From Bathymodiolus japonicus methanotrophic gill symbiont (lineage in GTDB: Bacteria > Pseudomonadota > Gammaproteobacteria > Methylococcales > Methylomonadaceae), in NCBI RefSeq assembly GCF_019721995.1, contig NZ_BLYC01000010.1:1-64000 (forward strand): DNA of 64,000 nt, written 5' to 3'. The notes under the pieces are model-generated. The model was not told the origin of the DNA. It made no database searches and saw only the letters and a program-made list of their open reading frames with translations. This document shows positions 9,184 to 19,054 of the stretch, piece after piece. Numbering within the stretch: the first letter of the stretch is position 1; each line of letters starts with the position of its first letter. Made by a program: the position numbers and the translations under genes.

Positions 9184-10717
9184 CATCAGTGTTCCCCTAT
9201 CAATTGATGCCGTGAGACTAACCTCGCCACAAGAGAGCTCATAAAGCACTGTAAAGACATTCCTGTTATTATTGCGTTTTGAACTGCCCGAATGGTATAC
9301 GAGCTGATACGAGATATTCTTGCCTGGAAAAATAATGGATTCACAAAACGATCTCGTTTTTGAGCCTGTTGCTGCCTTATCTCCAGAGCCTCGCTATATT
9401 TTTTATCCGATGGATGAATCAATTCTGGCTGTTGTGTTTTTGAACTCTCTTCAAACACGCGCATTAAATTATAGCTCATTGCAGTCAGGCGCATTTGATT
9501 TTCAAGTGAGCGGGTATTGGAAGACCAAGCTTTAGTTTCCTTGAAATTACTTTTAGTGTTATTGAATGTCTTTTCAATCGTCCATCGCTTGAAATACAGC
9601 ATGGCAATGGTTCCAGGGTTAATAGTCATTGGCAAGGTTGTCACAAACCGGTGAAGTTTTCCGGTTTCTGGATCACGGTAATCCACCACGTTAAATTTGA
9701 TGCCCTTGTTTTCGTACACACTGTATGCTTCAACCCCTGTATTGATCTCATGGCGGGAGTCAAAAGGGATAGACTCAACGAGAGTCGCAATTGAATTTTC
9801 TTTTAGCATTGAAATCATGTAATTAGCATGTCGTTTCTGCCGATCCCACCAGACAAAGTCGGTGACGGCTTTATCGTAGACATAGAGATGTTTCTGAGAG
9901 CTGTTATTTCCCTTGTTTTGCTTTTCAATATGATCTCGTAACACAGGTATTTCTTGATGCCTCTGAGTTCCGTTTGTCACCAGACAAAGAAATCTGAGCA
10001 ACCCACTTCTGAGATTCAACGCGTAAATCCCCCCAGCCGCATAAACTTTCCCCTTGCTGTTTTTTTCAGTATGGCAGGCATGATCAATAAAATGTCCATC
10101 CGCTGCTTCTATGGTGTATTCGTCAAGTTCCGGGAATGCTTTAAGATAATCAATGCCTTGCGACAGCAGTGTTTCAGCGTGAAGATGATAGCTCTGCTGT
10201 TCAAATGCCTCAAGCATACTTGTTCGTCTATGCGACTTCAGTGATTTAAAATACGTTGAGTGGGGAAGCAGCTGGCCATAAATCTGTTCATTGGTTTGGA
10301 GGAAATGGCGACCACTATCGACTACACTGATACAGCGTAATAACCCAAGGCGAATAAAGTCGATATCCTTCAACTCTGGGCATGAACGAGCCCACAAAGG
10401 ATGACGCTCTGCTAACAGGGAACGTTCCATACTTTCATTGCAGTGTTGGTGAATATGTTCAGAGAGTGGTAGGTCTTTAAGCATGGGTGATATCCGTTTA
10501 TGAGGTGATTAAAACGGAAATTTTTAGAAAAATTTTTTCGGCAATTGCAAGCTTTATTTGAAATTATTTGTTGTTTTTTTACGGTGCCTACAGAGTGTCT
10601 ATTTGCTGTTATAAGTGATTAAAATCAAAAAGATGTAAATATTCGAGTGGTGCTACCTTCAGGTAGGTTATAGGCTGCTTTGTTTAGGTACTTCTTCTTT
10701 CAATGGGAACACTGATG
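9184..10717 (-). mobile_element. IS4-A, complete copy with target duplication
   Basis: 1534 bp, bounded by CATCAGTGTTCCC inverted ends. The 8-bp direct repeat ATGGATTT lies at 9176-9183 and 10718-10725, showing that this IS makes 8-bp duplications. It interrupts hypX between the linker and the hydratase domain. Confidence 0.97.
9186..10484 (-). CDS. IS4-family transposase (DDE), intact
   Basis: 432 residues, differing from the copy at 3-1301 by a handful of residues (for example RSLLAE for RALLAE near position 21 and HAETLL for HSETLL near 102). The DDE acids and the Y-x2-R-x3-E-x6-K signature are present. High similarity between copies points to recent amplification. Confidence 0.92.
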   Translation of the reverse strand: MLKDLPLSEHIHQHCNESMERSLLAERHPLWARSCPELKDIDFIRLGLLRCISVVDSGRHFLQTNEQIYGQLLPHSTYFKSLKSHRRTSMLEAFEQQSYHLHAETLLSQGIDYLKAFPELDEYTIEAADGHFIDHACHTEKNSKGKVYAAGGIYALNLRSGLLRFLCLVTNGTQRHQEIPVLRDHIEKQNKGNNSSQKHLYVYDKAVTDFVWWDRQKRHANYMISMLKENSIATLVESIPFDSRHEINTGVEAYSVYENKGIKFNVVDYRDPETGKLHRFVTTLPMTINPGTIAMLYFKRWTIEKTFNNTKSNFKETKAWSSNTRSLENQMRLTAMSYNLMRVFEESSKTQQPELIHPSDKKYSEALEIRQQQAQKRDRFVNPLFFQARISRISSYTIRAVQNAIITGMSLQCFMSSLVARLVSRHQLIGEH

Positions 10718-11010
10718 ATGGATTTAGAAAAAAGATTTGCTACGATCGAAGCCGGTTTTTCAGCAAGTGCTAATTCATCTTTTAAAACAACCGTTGCAGG
10801 TAACTTGATGCCTTTTTCACTAGCCGCCAGCTTAGGTTTTAAATGACCTATCCAGATAGCGCCATCTATAGTCGCTCTACAAATAGCCTGATTTGCCGCA
10901 GCAATAATGTCACCGGCTTTTCCTGTTAACTGCTCTTCTTTATGCACATTGTATAAAAACACAGGTCCCCCATAGATTTCATCCAGCACCCCCGGGCTAC
11001 CATCTGCCGC

Positions 11011-11290
11011 CGCTGAAAATCATGGAAACGTAGCTTAGCGAAGTGGTGATTTTTAGTCCCTGATAGGCGACAGGGCAATTCGCTGATTCGACGTGTGCTA
11101 GCAGCACGCGAGAGGAGCAAGAATTGCATTCCGAATAGCCGTCCAGCCAGTGAGGTAGTAATGACGAAGCGGCTTTTGTGCGTAGTCGTTGCGGACGCAG
11201 GGCGTTCAGGGCATCTCCCATCCGCTGCGTAGGTGAACGAATTATGGCGACAGGAGTCCCGGAATTTCGTGAGGTAGCATGGCGCGCCTG
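11011..11290 (-). repeat. SE-C short repeat (280 bp) in hypX
   Basis: Complete, reverse orientation. The target in element orientation is CTGCAT / GCGGCA; it rejoins in frame with no duplicated base. Confidence 0.94.
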
Positions 11291-11627
11291 ATGCAGATGT
11301 CGCAAAATCTCATCAGTTGATTGTTTTTTCCAGTTAAGCGCACGATCAGCCTGTTTCATCATCGGCTGAAGCTTGCCTTTAACCATTGGGTTATTGTAAT
11401 CCAGCGGAACAGGCTTAAAGTCAGGCGCATCAAAATAGCTGAGCGCCTCCCATAAACAGTCCACAGCACCCTGCGTCACTTCGCGATTAAATAGGCTACT
11501 TTTTGTGGCATTGCGCATAGGAAAGGTTTTTGTCGCCCAGATATCGCCCATATCCATTTCTTCCTGAGCTGCTAATAGCGTAACGCCCCATTCAGCAACT
11601 CCGTTTTGAATCGCCCAATCCAGAGAA

Positions 11628-11907
11628 CAGGCGCGCCATGCTACCTCACGAAATTCCGGGACTCCTGTCGCCATAATTCGTTCACCTACGCAGCGGATGG
11701 GAGATGCCCTGAACGCCCTGCGTCCGCAACGACTACGCACAAAAGCCGCTTCGTCATTACTACCTCACTGGCTGGACGGCTATTCAGAATGCAATTCTTG
11801 CTCCTCTCGCGTGCTGCTAGCACACGTCGAATCAGCGAATTGCCCTGTCGCCTATCAGGGACTAAAAATCACCACTTCGCTAAGCTACGTTTCCATGATT
11901 TTCAGCG
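11628..11907 (+). repeat. SE-C short repeat (280 bp) at the hypX/ppnN junction
   Basis: Complete copy with hypX on its left and ppnN on its right. Both genes are divergent and both lack their 5' ends exactly here, as expected if two SE-C copies recombined and deleted what lay between. Confidence 0.94.
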
Positions 11908-12170
11908 GGGGTATTAAGCTGGATCTGAAAAGCGCACCGGCAACCGCTTTTGTCGATGGAGAAATGATTAAAGGCATACGCGAGCATTTATTTGCTGTAT
12001 TGCGTGATATTGTTTACGTTAGCGATGAAATAAATGATAACCCTAAATTCGACTTGCAAAGCTCGGAAGGCATAAGCAATTCAGTATTTCATATTTTACG
12101 CAATGCCAATATTATTCACCAGAGTACCGAACCTAAACTGGTTGTTTTCTGGGGTGGACATTCCATTTCG

Positions 12171-12465
12171 ACGGGGAGTCGCTATTTTTGCGAAAGCTTG
12201 TTTTGGGCATCCCAGCCCAAGCAAGCAGCAAAAACTTAACGCGACCACTAATGCCTCCGGCGGCCCCGATTCGTCCTCGTCACCTCGTCCCGACCCAACA
12301 AGGGGTCGGAACATAGGCTCCAAATGACTTGACGCCGTGTCGGATGGCCTTTTATTTTGTCTCCACCTTCGCTAACGCTCAGACTCCGACAAAATAACGG
12401 CCCTACGGCTATCGCGGACTAAAAATCATCACTTCGCTTAGGCTCCGTTTCCCTGATTTTCAGCG
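12171..12465 (+). repeat. SE-A short repeat (295 bp) in ppnN
   Basis: Starts ACGGGGAGTCGC, showing that the first base varies. Target ATTTCG / CGCGAA is rejoined exactly. Confidence 0.94.
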
Positions 12466-12489
12466 CGCGAAGAATATACTTATACGAAA

Positions 12490-12784
12490 TCGGGGAGTCG
12501 CTATTTTTGCGAAAGCTTGTTTTGGGCATCCCAGCCCAAGCAAGCAGCAAAAACTTAACGCGACCACTTATGCCTCCGGCGGCCCCGATTCGTCCTCGTC
12601 ACCTCGTCCCGACCCAACAAGGGGTCGGAACATAGGCTCCAAATGACTTGACGCCGTGTCGGATGGCCTTTTATTTTGTCTCCACCTTCGCTAACGCTCA
12701 GACTCCGACAAAATAACGGCCCTACGGCTATCGCGGACTAAAAATCATCACTTCGCTTAGGCTCCGTTTCCCTGATTTTCAGCG
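12490..12784 (+). repeat. SE-A short repeat (295 bp) in ppnN
   Basis: Only 24 bp after the preceding SE-A, same orientation. Target ACGAAA / GAAGTA is rejoined exactly. Confidence 0.94.
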
Positions 12785-13454
12785 GAAGTAGGCTACGAGA
12801 TAGGCTTACGTGGTATGAATATCTGTACCGGCTGTGGCCCTGGCGCAATGAAAGGCCCTATGAAAGGTGCAACGATTGGCCATACAAAACAACGCATCAA
12901 CCACGGGCATTATATCGGCATCACAGAAATTGTAAATAACTTGGTAATTTTACCGGATATAGAAAAACGCCTGGAAGCATTTGTGCGTATCGGACACGGT
13001 ATTATCGTGTTCCCAGGAGACGCCGGAACCGCTGAAGAAATTTTATATGTATTGGGGATTTTATTACATCCAGAGAATGCAGAAACCCCATTCCCGCTCA
13101 TTTTCTCCGGACCTGAATCATCAGCAGATTACTTTAGGCAGATCAATGCCTTTATAGGTGAAACATTAGGTTTTGAAGCACAGCAGCGCTACAAGATTAT
13201 CATCGATGATCCGGCCAGAGTTGCCCGATAAATGCGCTTAGGAATACGGCAAGTACGCGAATTCCGTAAGAGTAAAGCCGATGCCTATTATTTTAACTGG
13301 AGCTTAAAAATCGCTACTGAGTTTCAGCAACCATTTACCCCTACTCACGAAAATATGGCAGGGCTGGAATTACATAAAGACCAGGCAAAACATCAATTAG
13401 CCGCAAATTTACGCCGGGTTTTTTCTGGCATAGTGGCTGGTAATGTTAAAGACG

Positions 13455-13714
13455 CAGGCGCGCCATGCTACCTCACGAAATTCCGGGACTCCTGTCGCCG
13501 TAATTCGTTCACCTACGCAGCGAATAGGAGATGCTCCAGCCGCCCTGCGTCCGCCACAGACTGAGCACAAAGCAGCTCAGTCATGGCTACCACAAATGGC
13601 TCTACGGCTATTCGGGATAAAATTTTAGCCTCCCTCGCGCGCTATCGCGCACTTCGGATTGGCAAATTTCCCTGCGCCTTCTGGAGACTATCAGCCCGTC
13701 CGGGGCTGACAGCG
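13455..13714 (+). repeat. SE-B short repeat (260 bp) in ppnN
   Basis: Target AAAGACG / AGGGAATC is rejoined in frame. No target duplication. Confidence 0.94.
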
Positions 13715-13871
13715 AGGGAATCCGGGCTATAGAAAAAAATGGACATTTTGAAATCAGTGGCGATAAAGAAATCATGCAACCGGTGATGAGTTACTTGCAG
13801 CATTTGTTAGCCAGAAACGCATGAAATTGCCCGGAACAACCTATGTGCCCTGCTATAAAATAGTTTCTTAA

Positions 13872-13987
13872 GGCTGTTCAGTGTAGACTGAGGTTGAGGT
13901 ACGAAACCCAGCAAATAGATATTTAAGTCACAAACGAAGCCTGTGAAAAGCTGGGATTACGCTCGCTTTATCCCAACCTACAGATAG
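13872..13987. repeat. Intergenic REP-like short repeats
   Basis: Between ppnN and ssb. Contains AGGTTGAGGTACGAAACCC and GCTGGGATTACGCTCGC with TTTATCCCAACCTACA, a style of dispersed intergenic repeat. It may include the ssb terminator region, but no clear stem with a T-run is seen. Confidence 0.4.
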
Positions 13988-14461
13988 CTAAAATGGAATA
14001 TCATCATCAAAATCTTCATACTCCGCAGGCGGTGGTGAATTTGGTGCTGTTTGTGCTGGAGCAGGAGTAGCATGACTCTGTGGACTTGCAGGAGCATTGG
14101 CAGCATTACTTGCTAACGGTGCTGTCCCTCCAGAACGGCTACCTAGCATGTTCATTTCTGTAGCAACTATTTCAGTAGTATATTTATCCTGACCGCTCTG
14201 ATCTTGCCATTTACGTGTTTGCAAACGCCCTTCTACATAAACCTGGCTACCTTTGCGTAAATATTCGCCGACAATTTCTGCCAGGCGATTAAAGAACACC
14301 ACTCGATGCCATTCAGTTTTTTCTTTGCGTTCACCCGATTGCTTATCTTTCCAGCGAAAGGTTGTTGCCAGGGTTACATTAGCAACTACTCCCCCAGTAG
14401 GCATATAACGCACCTCTGGATCAGCCCCCAAATTTCCTATTAAAGTTACTTTATTGAGCAT
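13988..14461 (-). CDS. ssb: Single-stranded DNA-binding protein
   Basis: 157 residues. The first ~110 form the OB fold ([48 protein letters not shown]), followed by an Ala/Pro/Ser-rich linker and the acidic protein-interaction tip DDDIPF. SSB coats single-stranded DNA in replication, repair and recombination. An AGTAAG-like ribosome site sits just upstream of the ATG. It is the only intact gene between two heavily rearranged regions. Confidence 0.97.
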   Translation of the reverse strand: MLNKVTLIGNLGADPEVRYMPTGGVVANVTLATTFRWKDKQSGERKEKTEWHRVVFFNRLAEIVGEYLRKGSQVYVEGRLQTRKWQDQSGQDKYTTEIVATEMNMLGSRSGGTAPLASNAANAPASPQSHATPAPAQTAPNSPPPAEYEDFDDDIPF

Positions 14462-15260
14462 TACTTACTCCAAAAAAATGAATTGATGCATAGTCTACCA
14501 TTAATAAATTGAATTCTATTTAGGAACCTGGATTTATTAACTGAAGTTTCCTAGTTTTTAAAGCATAAGAATATCAGCTAATGCTTATTTTTCTGAAATA
14601 TTAGGTATTACTAATATTAATGGCATTCCGTTGACTAAAAGCCTTGAATTCTTTTTAAAAACAACAGGTTAATCGTGAATGAGGCCTAGTTTTACTGTAT
14701 AATGAAAGTTTATAACACATTGATTATACAAATAAAACGACCTCATTCATGTTCATTTTACGCGATATTTTACTCCCGCTTCAAGATCATTTTTCCAAAA
14801 CCACTTTAGGCCGCGAACGAGCCTCTCTGTTTGTTTACACGATCCTGTCTATTATCGTTCCCTTTACGTCGTCGATGACATCTAATCTTTGGCGTTGCCT
14901 TGATACGTTGTTCGGGTTTGAGATCAAGAATAAGCGCTTTTACACTTTCATGGCTTCTTCAACTTTGCCGTGGGCTGGGCTGTGGAAAACTATCTGGGAG
15001 CTGATTCCGTCTCCTGAAACAGATGGGCGCATATTGGTTGCACTGGATGACTCCATTATCACTAAAGTAGGCAAAAATATCTTCGGCTGTGAAGCCATTT
15101 TTGACCACGCGGCCAAATCGAATCAAAGCAAATATCCCCCCCCCCGTGTCAGGATAGTTTTCGCCTTATTTGAAAAATAATAACTCAAACAAGGGGCGGA
15201 AAAATAAAACCATGACAACTCAATACCCAAAAGAAAGAAAAGATGCCATCATTAACAAAA

Positions 15261-15389
15261 CTGAAGTTTCCCAATAATTATTTATGGTAAAATTGAAACT
15301 ATGCTACAACTATATGAAAAAAATAGTCTTTTCATTCGTTTCAAATGCTATTGCCTAAGGGGAATTAAGTAGGGGTTTGCTATAAACAT
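15261..15389 (-). repeat. MITE-A, half copy
   Basis: Begins CTGAAGTTTCCCAAT and stops at ATAAACAT, where IS4-A is inserted. ATAAACAT is the IS4-A target duplication in this MITE (also seen at 41180-41187). The other half is not beside it. Confidence 0.88.
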
Positions 15390-16936
15390 CATCAGTGTTC
15401 CCCTATCAATTGAGGCCGTGAAACTAACCTCGCCACAAGAGAGCTCATAAAGCACTGTAAAGACATTCCTGTTATTATTGCGTTTTGAACTGCCCGAATG
15501 GTATACGAGATGATACGAGATATTCTTGCCTGGAAAAATAATGGATTCACAAAACGATCTCGTTTTTGGGCCTGTTGCTGCCTTATCTCCAGAGCCTCGC
15601 TATATTTTTTATCCGATGGATGAATCAATTCTGGCTGTTGTGTTTTTGAAATCTCTTCAAACACGCGCATTAAATTATAGCTCATTGCAGTCAGGCGCAT
15701 TTGATTTTCAAGTGAGCGGGTATTGGAAGACCAAGCTTTAGTTTCCTTGAAATTACTTTTAGTGTTATTGAATGTCTTTTCAATCGTCCATCGCTTGAAA
15801 TACAGCATGGCAATGGTTCCAGGGTTAATAGTCATTGGCAAGGTTGTCACGAACCGGTGAAGTTTTCCGGTTTCTGGATCACGGTAATCCACCACGTTAA
15901 ATTTGATGCCCTTGTTTTCGTACACACTGTATGCTTCAACTCCTGTATTGATCTCATGCTGGGAGTCAAAAGGGATAGACTCAACCAGAGTCGCAATTGA
16001 ATTTTCTTTTAGCATTGAAATCATGTAATTAGCATGTCGTTTCTGCCGATCCCACCAGACAAAGTCGGTGACGGCTTTATCGTAGACATAGAGATGTTTC
16101 TGAGAGCTGTTATTTCCCTTGTTTTGCTTTTCAATATGATCTCGTAACACAGGTATTTCTTGATGCCTCTGAGTTCCGTTTGTCACCAGACAAAGAAATC
16201 TGAGCAACCCACTTCTGAGATTCAACGCGTAAATCCCCCCGGCCGCATAAACTTTCCCCTTGCTGTTTTTTTCAGTATGGCAGGCATGATCAATAAAATG
16301 TCCATCCGCCGCTGGAAATCCTGGAAACGGAGCTTTAGCGAAGTGAAGATTTTTAGTCCGCGATAGCCGTAGGGCCGTTGTTTTGTCGGAGTCTGAGCGT
16401 TAGCGAAGGTGGAGACAAAATAAAAGGCCATCCGACACGGCGTCAAGTCATTTGGAGCCTATGTTCCGACCCCTTGTTGGGTCGGGACGAGGTGACGAGG
16501 ACGAATCGGGGCCGCCGGAGGCATAAGTGGTCGCGTTAAGTTTTTGCTGCTTGCTTGGGCTGGGATGCCCAAAACAAGCTTTCGCAAAAATAGCGACTCC
16601 CCGATGCTTCTATGGTGTATTCGTCAAGTTCCGGGAATGCTTTAAGATAATCAATGCCTTGCGATAGCAGTGTTTCAGCGTGAAGATGATAGCCCTGCTG
16701 TTCAAATGCCTCAAGCATACTTGTTCGTCTATGCGACTTCAGTGATTTAAAATACGTTGAGTGGGGAAGCAGCTGGCCATAAATCTGTTCATTGGTTTGG
16801 AGGAAATGGCGACCACTATCGACTACACTGATACAGCGTAATAACCCAAGGCGAATAAAGTCGATATCCTTCAACTCTGGGCATGAACGAGCCCACAAAG
16901 GATGACGCTCTACTAACAGGGCACGTTCCATACTTT
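15390..16936 (-). mobile_element. IS4-A, interrupted and truncated copy
   Basis: Left end at 15390. The transposase frame (15392-16931) is split by SE-A at 16310-16604 and the element ends at 16936 where SE-B begins, losing the first ~18 transposase codons and the right end. Removing SE-A restores the normal IS4-A sequence across TCCATCCGC / TGCTTC. Confidence 0.9.
16310..16604 (-). repeat. SE-A short repeat (295 bp) in IS4-A
   Basis: Reverse orientation. Target in element orientation AGAAGCA / GCGGATG, no duplication. Same sense as the interrupted transposase. Confidence 0.95.
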
Positions 16937-17196
16937 CGCTGTCAGCCCCGGACGGGCTGATAGTCTCCAGAAGGCGCAGGGAAATTTGCCAATCCGAAGT
17001 GCGCGATAGCGCGCGAGGGAGGCTAAAATTTTATCCCGAATAGCCGTAGAGCCATTTGTGGTAGCCATGACTGAGCTGCTTTGTGCTCAGTCTGTGGCGG
17101 ACGCAGGGCGGCTGGAGCATCTCCTATTCGCTGCGTAGGTGAACGAATTACGGCGACAGGAGTCCCGGAATTTCGTGAGGTAGCATGGCGCGCCTG
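16937..17196 (-). repeat. SE-B short repeat (260 bp) joining IS4-A to IS3
   Basis: Complete copy with IS4-A on one side and IS3 orfB on the other. It cannot have inserted into one target, so recombination between SE-B copies with deletion is likely. Confidence 0.93.
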
Positions 17197-17484
17197 ATTG
17201 CCTCCGAATCATCATTTTATCGAGTGTTGCATAAAGCAGAACAAGTCACACATAGAGGGCGGGCTAAAGAGCGCAAAAACACCTCCAAACCAACGAGTTA
17301 TATCGCAGAAAAAGCGAACCAGGTATGGACGTGGGATATCAGCTACATGCCAACACCCATCGTGGGTCAGTTCTACTATTTATATATGATAGAGGACATT
17401 TATAGCCGAAAAATAGTCGGGGCTGAAGTGTATGAACAAGAAAGTGGCGAAGATGCCGCTACACTACTTGAGCGTAGCCTATTA
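17197..17484 (+). pseudogene. IS3 OrfB fragment
   Basis: Codes for ASESSFYRVLHKAEQ, then the rve start VWTWDISYMPT and IVGAEVYEQESGED. Uninterrupted here and therefore the reference for insertion points in the copy at 2105-3047. Ends at an ISB insertion. Confidence 0.85.
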
Positions 17485-18778
17485 CTCGATGTTCAAGTTT
17501 TTCCATCCCATTGCCATCAAACTCTTACCTTCACCCAGCAGAACAATACTTTAATGATGCTGTTGGCCCTAAGCGCCCTAAATCTCTGCCAATCATATGT
17601 TTTCCTGATGGCATCAGTTGAAACACATCCTTTATTAATTCACCTAACTCTTTCAGCTTATCACCAGGATCTGGAAACTCTAGCAATGACGTGATGAACT
17701 CAAGCAGTACATCCATTTGAGACTTGCGCTGTAAGCTTCCTACGGTCGCTGCCAGCCATGGAGAGCGAAAGCGAGGGCTGGTAGTCCCCAGAAGGCGTAG
17801 GGCCGTTGTTTTGTCGAAATCGTAGCGCTAGCGTAGGTGTAGACAAAATAAAAGGCATTCCGAAACGCCGTCCAGTCATTTGAGGGAGTGTTACGAAGCC
17901 AGCACCGAGTTTACGATGGTAATGGCGAAGTGGCACGTACGCAGGACGTCTGGGGCGCCGAAGGCATTAGTGGTCGCGTTAAGTTTTTGCCGCTTGCTTG
18001 GGCTGGGATGCCCAAAACAAGCTTTCGCAAAAATAGCGACTCCCCGCATACGCAGGTAGTTTGCTTTCAATGCGGGCTATTTGCTCTGGGTGAAGGAGAA
18101 GGCAATGGTCAAACAAAAGACTCAGAATCAGGCCACGGCTTGATCCCTCTTCATCTAATTGTTTGGCCTCACGCCCCCATCCTTCATAAAGCTTCCAGTC
18201 CTCAAAGAAAACCTCAATCAGCCATCTCAACGTATAGGCTTGAATAATATCTTGTGTGCGCCAAGTCAGGTCTGTCGCCACTAAATAGCGATAGTCGTTT
18301 TCACCGTCATATTTTAAGGCAATGACAAAGCGTTTTTTACTGTGTGAACTCACCTTTAATCGTGCACTGCTGACAGTCACTTTAATCTCTTTTCCGCCAC
18401 GTACACGTATTATCTGATCAATGCCTTTGTTAATCGAATTAAAGTACTCTCGACGGACCTTATTCTACCTCTATATTCAATTTTTTGGTTTTACGTAATT
18501 GGCTAATCACCTGCGAGCCTCCATTTCTTTAGCGGCTTCGCCCTAGAGGCTTGTTTCACCATACATCGCATCACGAGTACGCCCTTAATTTTAATCAGGC
18601 TATGCTCACTTAAACTCTTTTATAAGCCTAATGCAATCTCTGTTTTGGTCGGGTAGGCACTGTCACGTTTCAGGCTAATAGGCCTATATTTTTTTTGCTA
18701 TACGCTCTTTTTCAACCGTTTTTCTTCTTATCCCACTGCTTTAAGGCTGGATCCGCATATAAAAGAAAACCGACAGGC
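17485..18778 (-). mobile_element. ISB (IS4-family) copy, interrupted and truncated
   Basis: Starts with the ISB terminal sequence CTCGATGTTCAAG at 17485. The transposase is readable on the minus strand from about 18480 (VTVSSARLKVSSHSKKR) through the Y-x2-R-x3-E-x6-K signature in YTLRWLIEVFFEDWK to MDVLLEFITSLLEF. SE-D interrupts it at 17747-18047. Upstream of 18480 the sequence degenerates, and it is cut at 18778 by an SE chimera. The copy at 46239-47335 covers the same protein region. Confidence 0.82.
17747..18047 (-). repeat. SE-D short repeat (301 bp) in ISB
   Basis: Head GCGGGGAGTCGC (shared with SE-A) and tail GGCTGGCAGCG (SE-B type). Target rejoins exactly: flanks ATACG and GTACC are contiguous in the ISB copy near 47070. 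Confidence 0.93.
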
Positions 18779-19054
18779 TCGGGGAGTCGCTATTTTCCAG
18801 GCGCGCCATGCTACCTCACGAAATTCTGGACCCTGTCGCCATAATTCCGTTCACCTACCGCAGCGAATCGGAGATGCTCCAGCCCACCTGCGGTCCGCCA
18901 CAGACTGAGCACAAAGCAGCTCATCATGGCTACCCAAATGGCTCTACGGCTATTCGGGGATAAAATTTTATCCTCCCTCGCGCGCTATCGCGCACTTCGG
19001 AATTGGCAAATTTCCCTGCGCCTTCGAGACTTCAGCCCGTCCGGGCTGACAGCG
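18779..19054 (+). repeat. SE-A head fragment fused to a decayed SE-B
   Basis: The first ~18 bp of SE-A (to GTCGCTATTTT) directly precede an SE-B copy of 257 bp with many single-base indels. The same A-head/B joint occurs at 44902-45179, so it may be a hybrid element rather than two chance events. Confidence 0.8.

Larger units (their letters stand above)
8747..11627 (-). pseudogene. hypX: HypX hydrogenase maturation protein, remnant
   Basis: Joining 11627-11291, 11010-10718 and 9183-8747 on the minus strand gives one protein. The upstream part is formyltransferase-like (WGVTLLAAQEEMDMGDIWA), then a linker DGSPGVLDEIYGG, then an enoyl-CoA hydratase/isomerase domain (VLMGGEESWSNGIHLN, ANAGAGGAILALAAD). 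This architecture is HypX, which supplies the active-site CO ligand of NiFe hydrogenase under oxic conditions. The gene is cut by SE-C (11011-11290) and IS4-A (9184-10717) and lacks both ends: the N-terminal part is replaced at SE-C 11628 and the last residues at SE-B 8746. At the SE-C site the codons read CAT CTG CAT / GCG GCA GAT when the element is removed. No structural hydrogenase gene is in the window. Confidence 0.85.
11908..13871 (+). pseudogene. ppnN: PpnN (YgdH) nucleotide 5'-monophosphate nucleosidase, remnant
   Basis: Joining 11908-12170, 12466-12489, 12785-13454 and 13715-13871 gives PpnN from about residue 70 to the end. Matches to the E. coli protein include [20 protein letters not shown] and [12 protein letters not shown], the LOG-family active-site region GGxGTxxE appearing here as GDAGTAEE, and the C-terminal [14 protein letters not shown]. 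The family hydrolyses nucleotides to base and ribose phosphate. It is broken by two SE-A, one SE-B, an in-frame TAA at 13229-13231 and a frameshift near 13820, and it lacks the first ~70 residues, so it is dead. Excising SE-A/SE-A/SE-B precisely restores S-R-E-E-Y, T-K-E-V-G and K-D-E-G-I-R junctions. Confidence 0.9.

Noticed and set aside
1697-11917. Open frames of 60-130 codons inside SE-A, SE-C and SE-D copies
   Set aside because: They run through repeat borders into unrelated flanks, occur in several frames at once and lack ribosome sites; the repeats simply have few stop codons.
12815-13231. A short stand-alone LOG-family gene
   Set aside because: It is the central fragment of ppnN, continuous with the pieces on both sides after repeat removal.
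12171-13714. SE elements as self-splicing introns, because they leave exact host junctions
   Set aside because: They occur in both orientations relative to the host gene, lie between genes and in each other, and lack group I/II core features I could recognise; ppnN also has an independent stop and frameshift.
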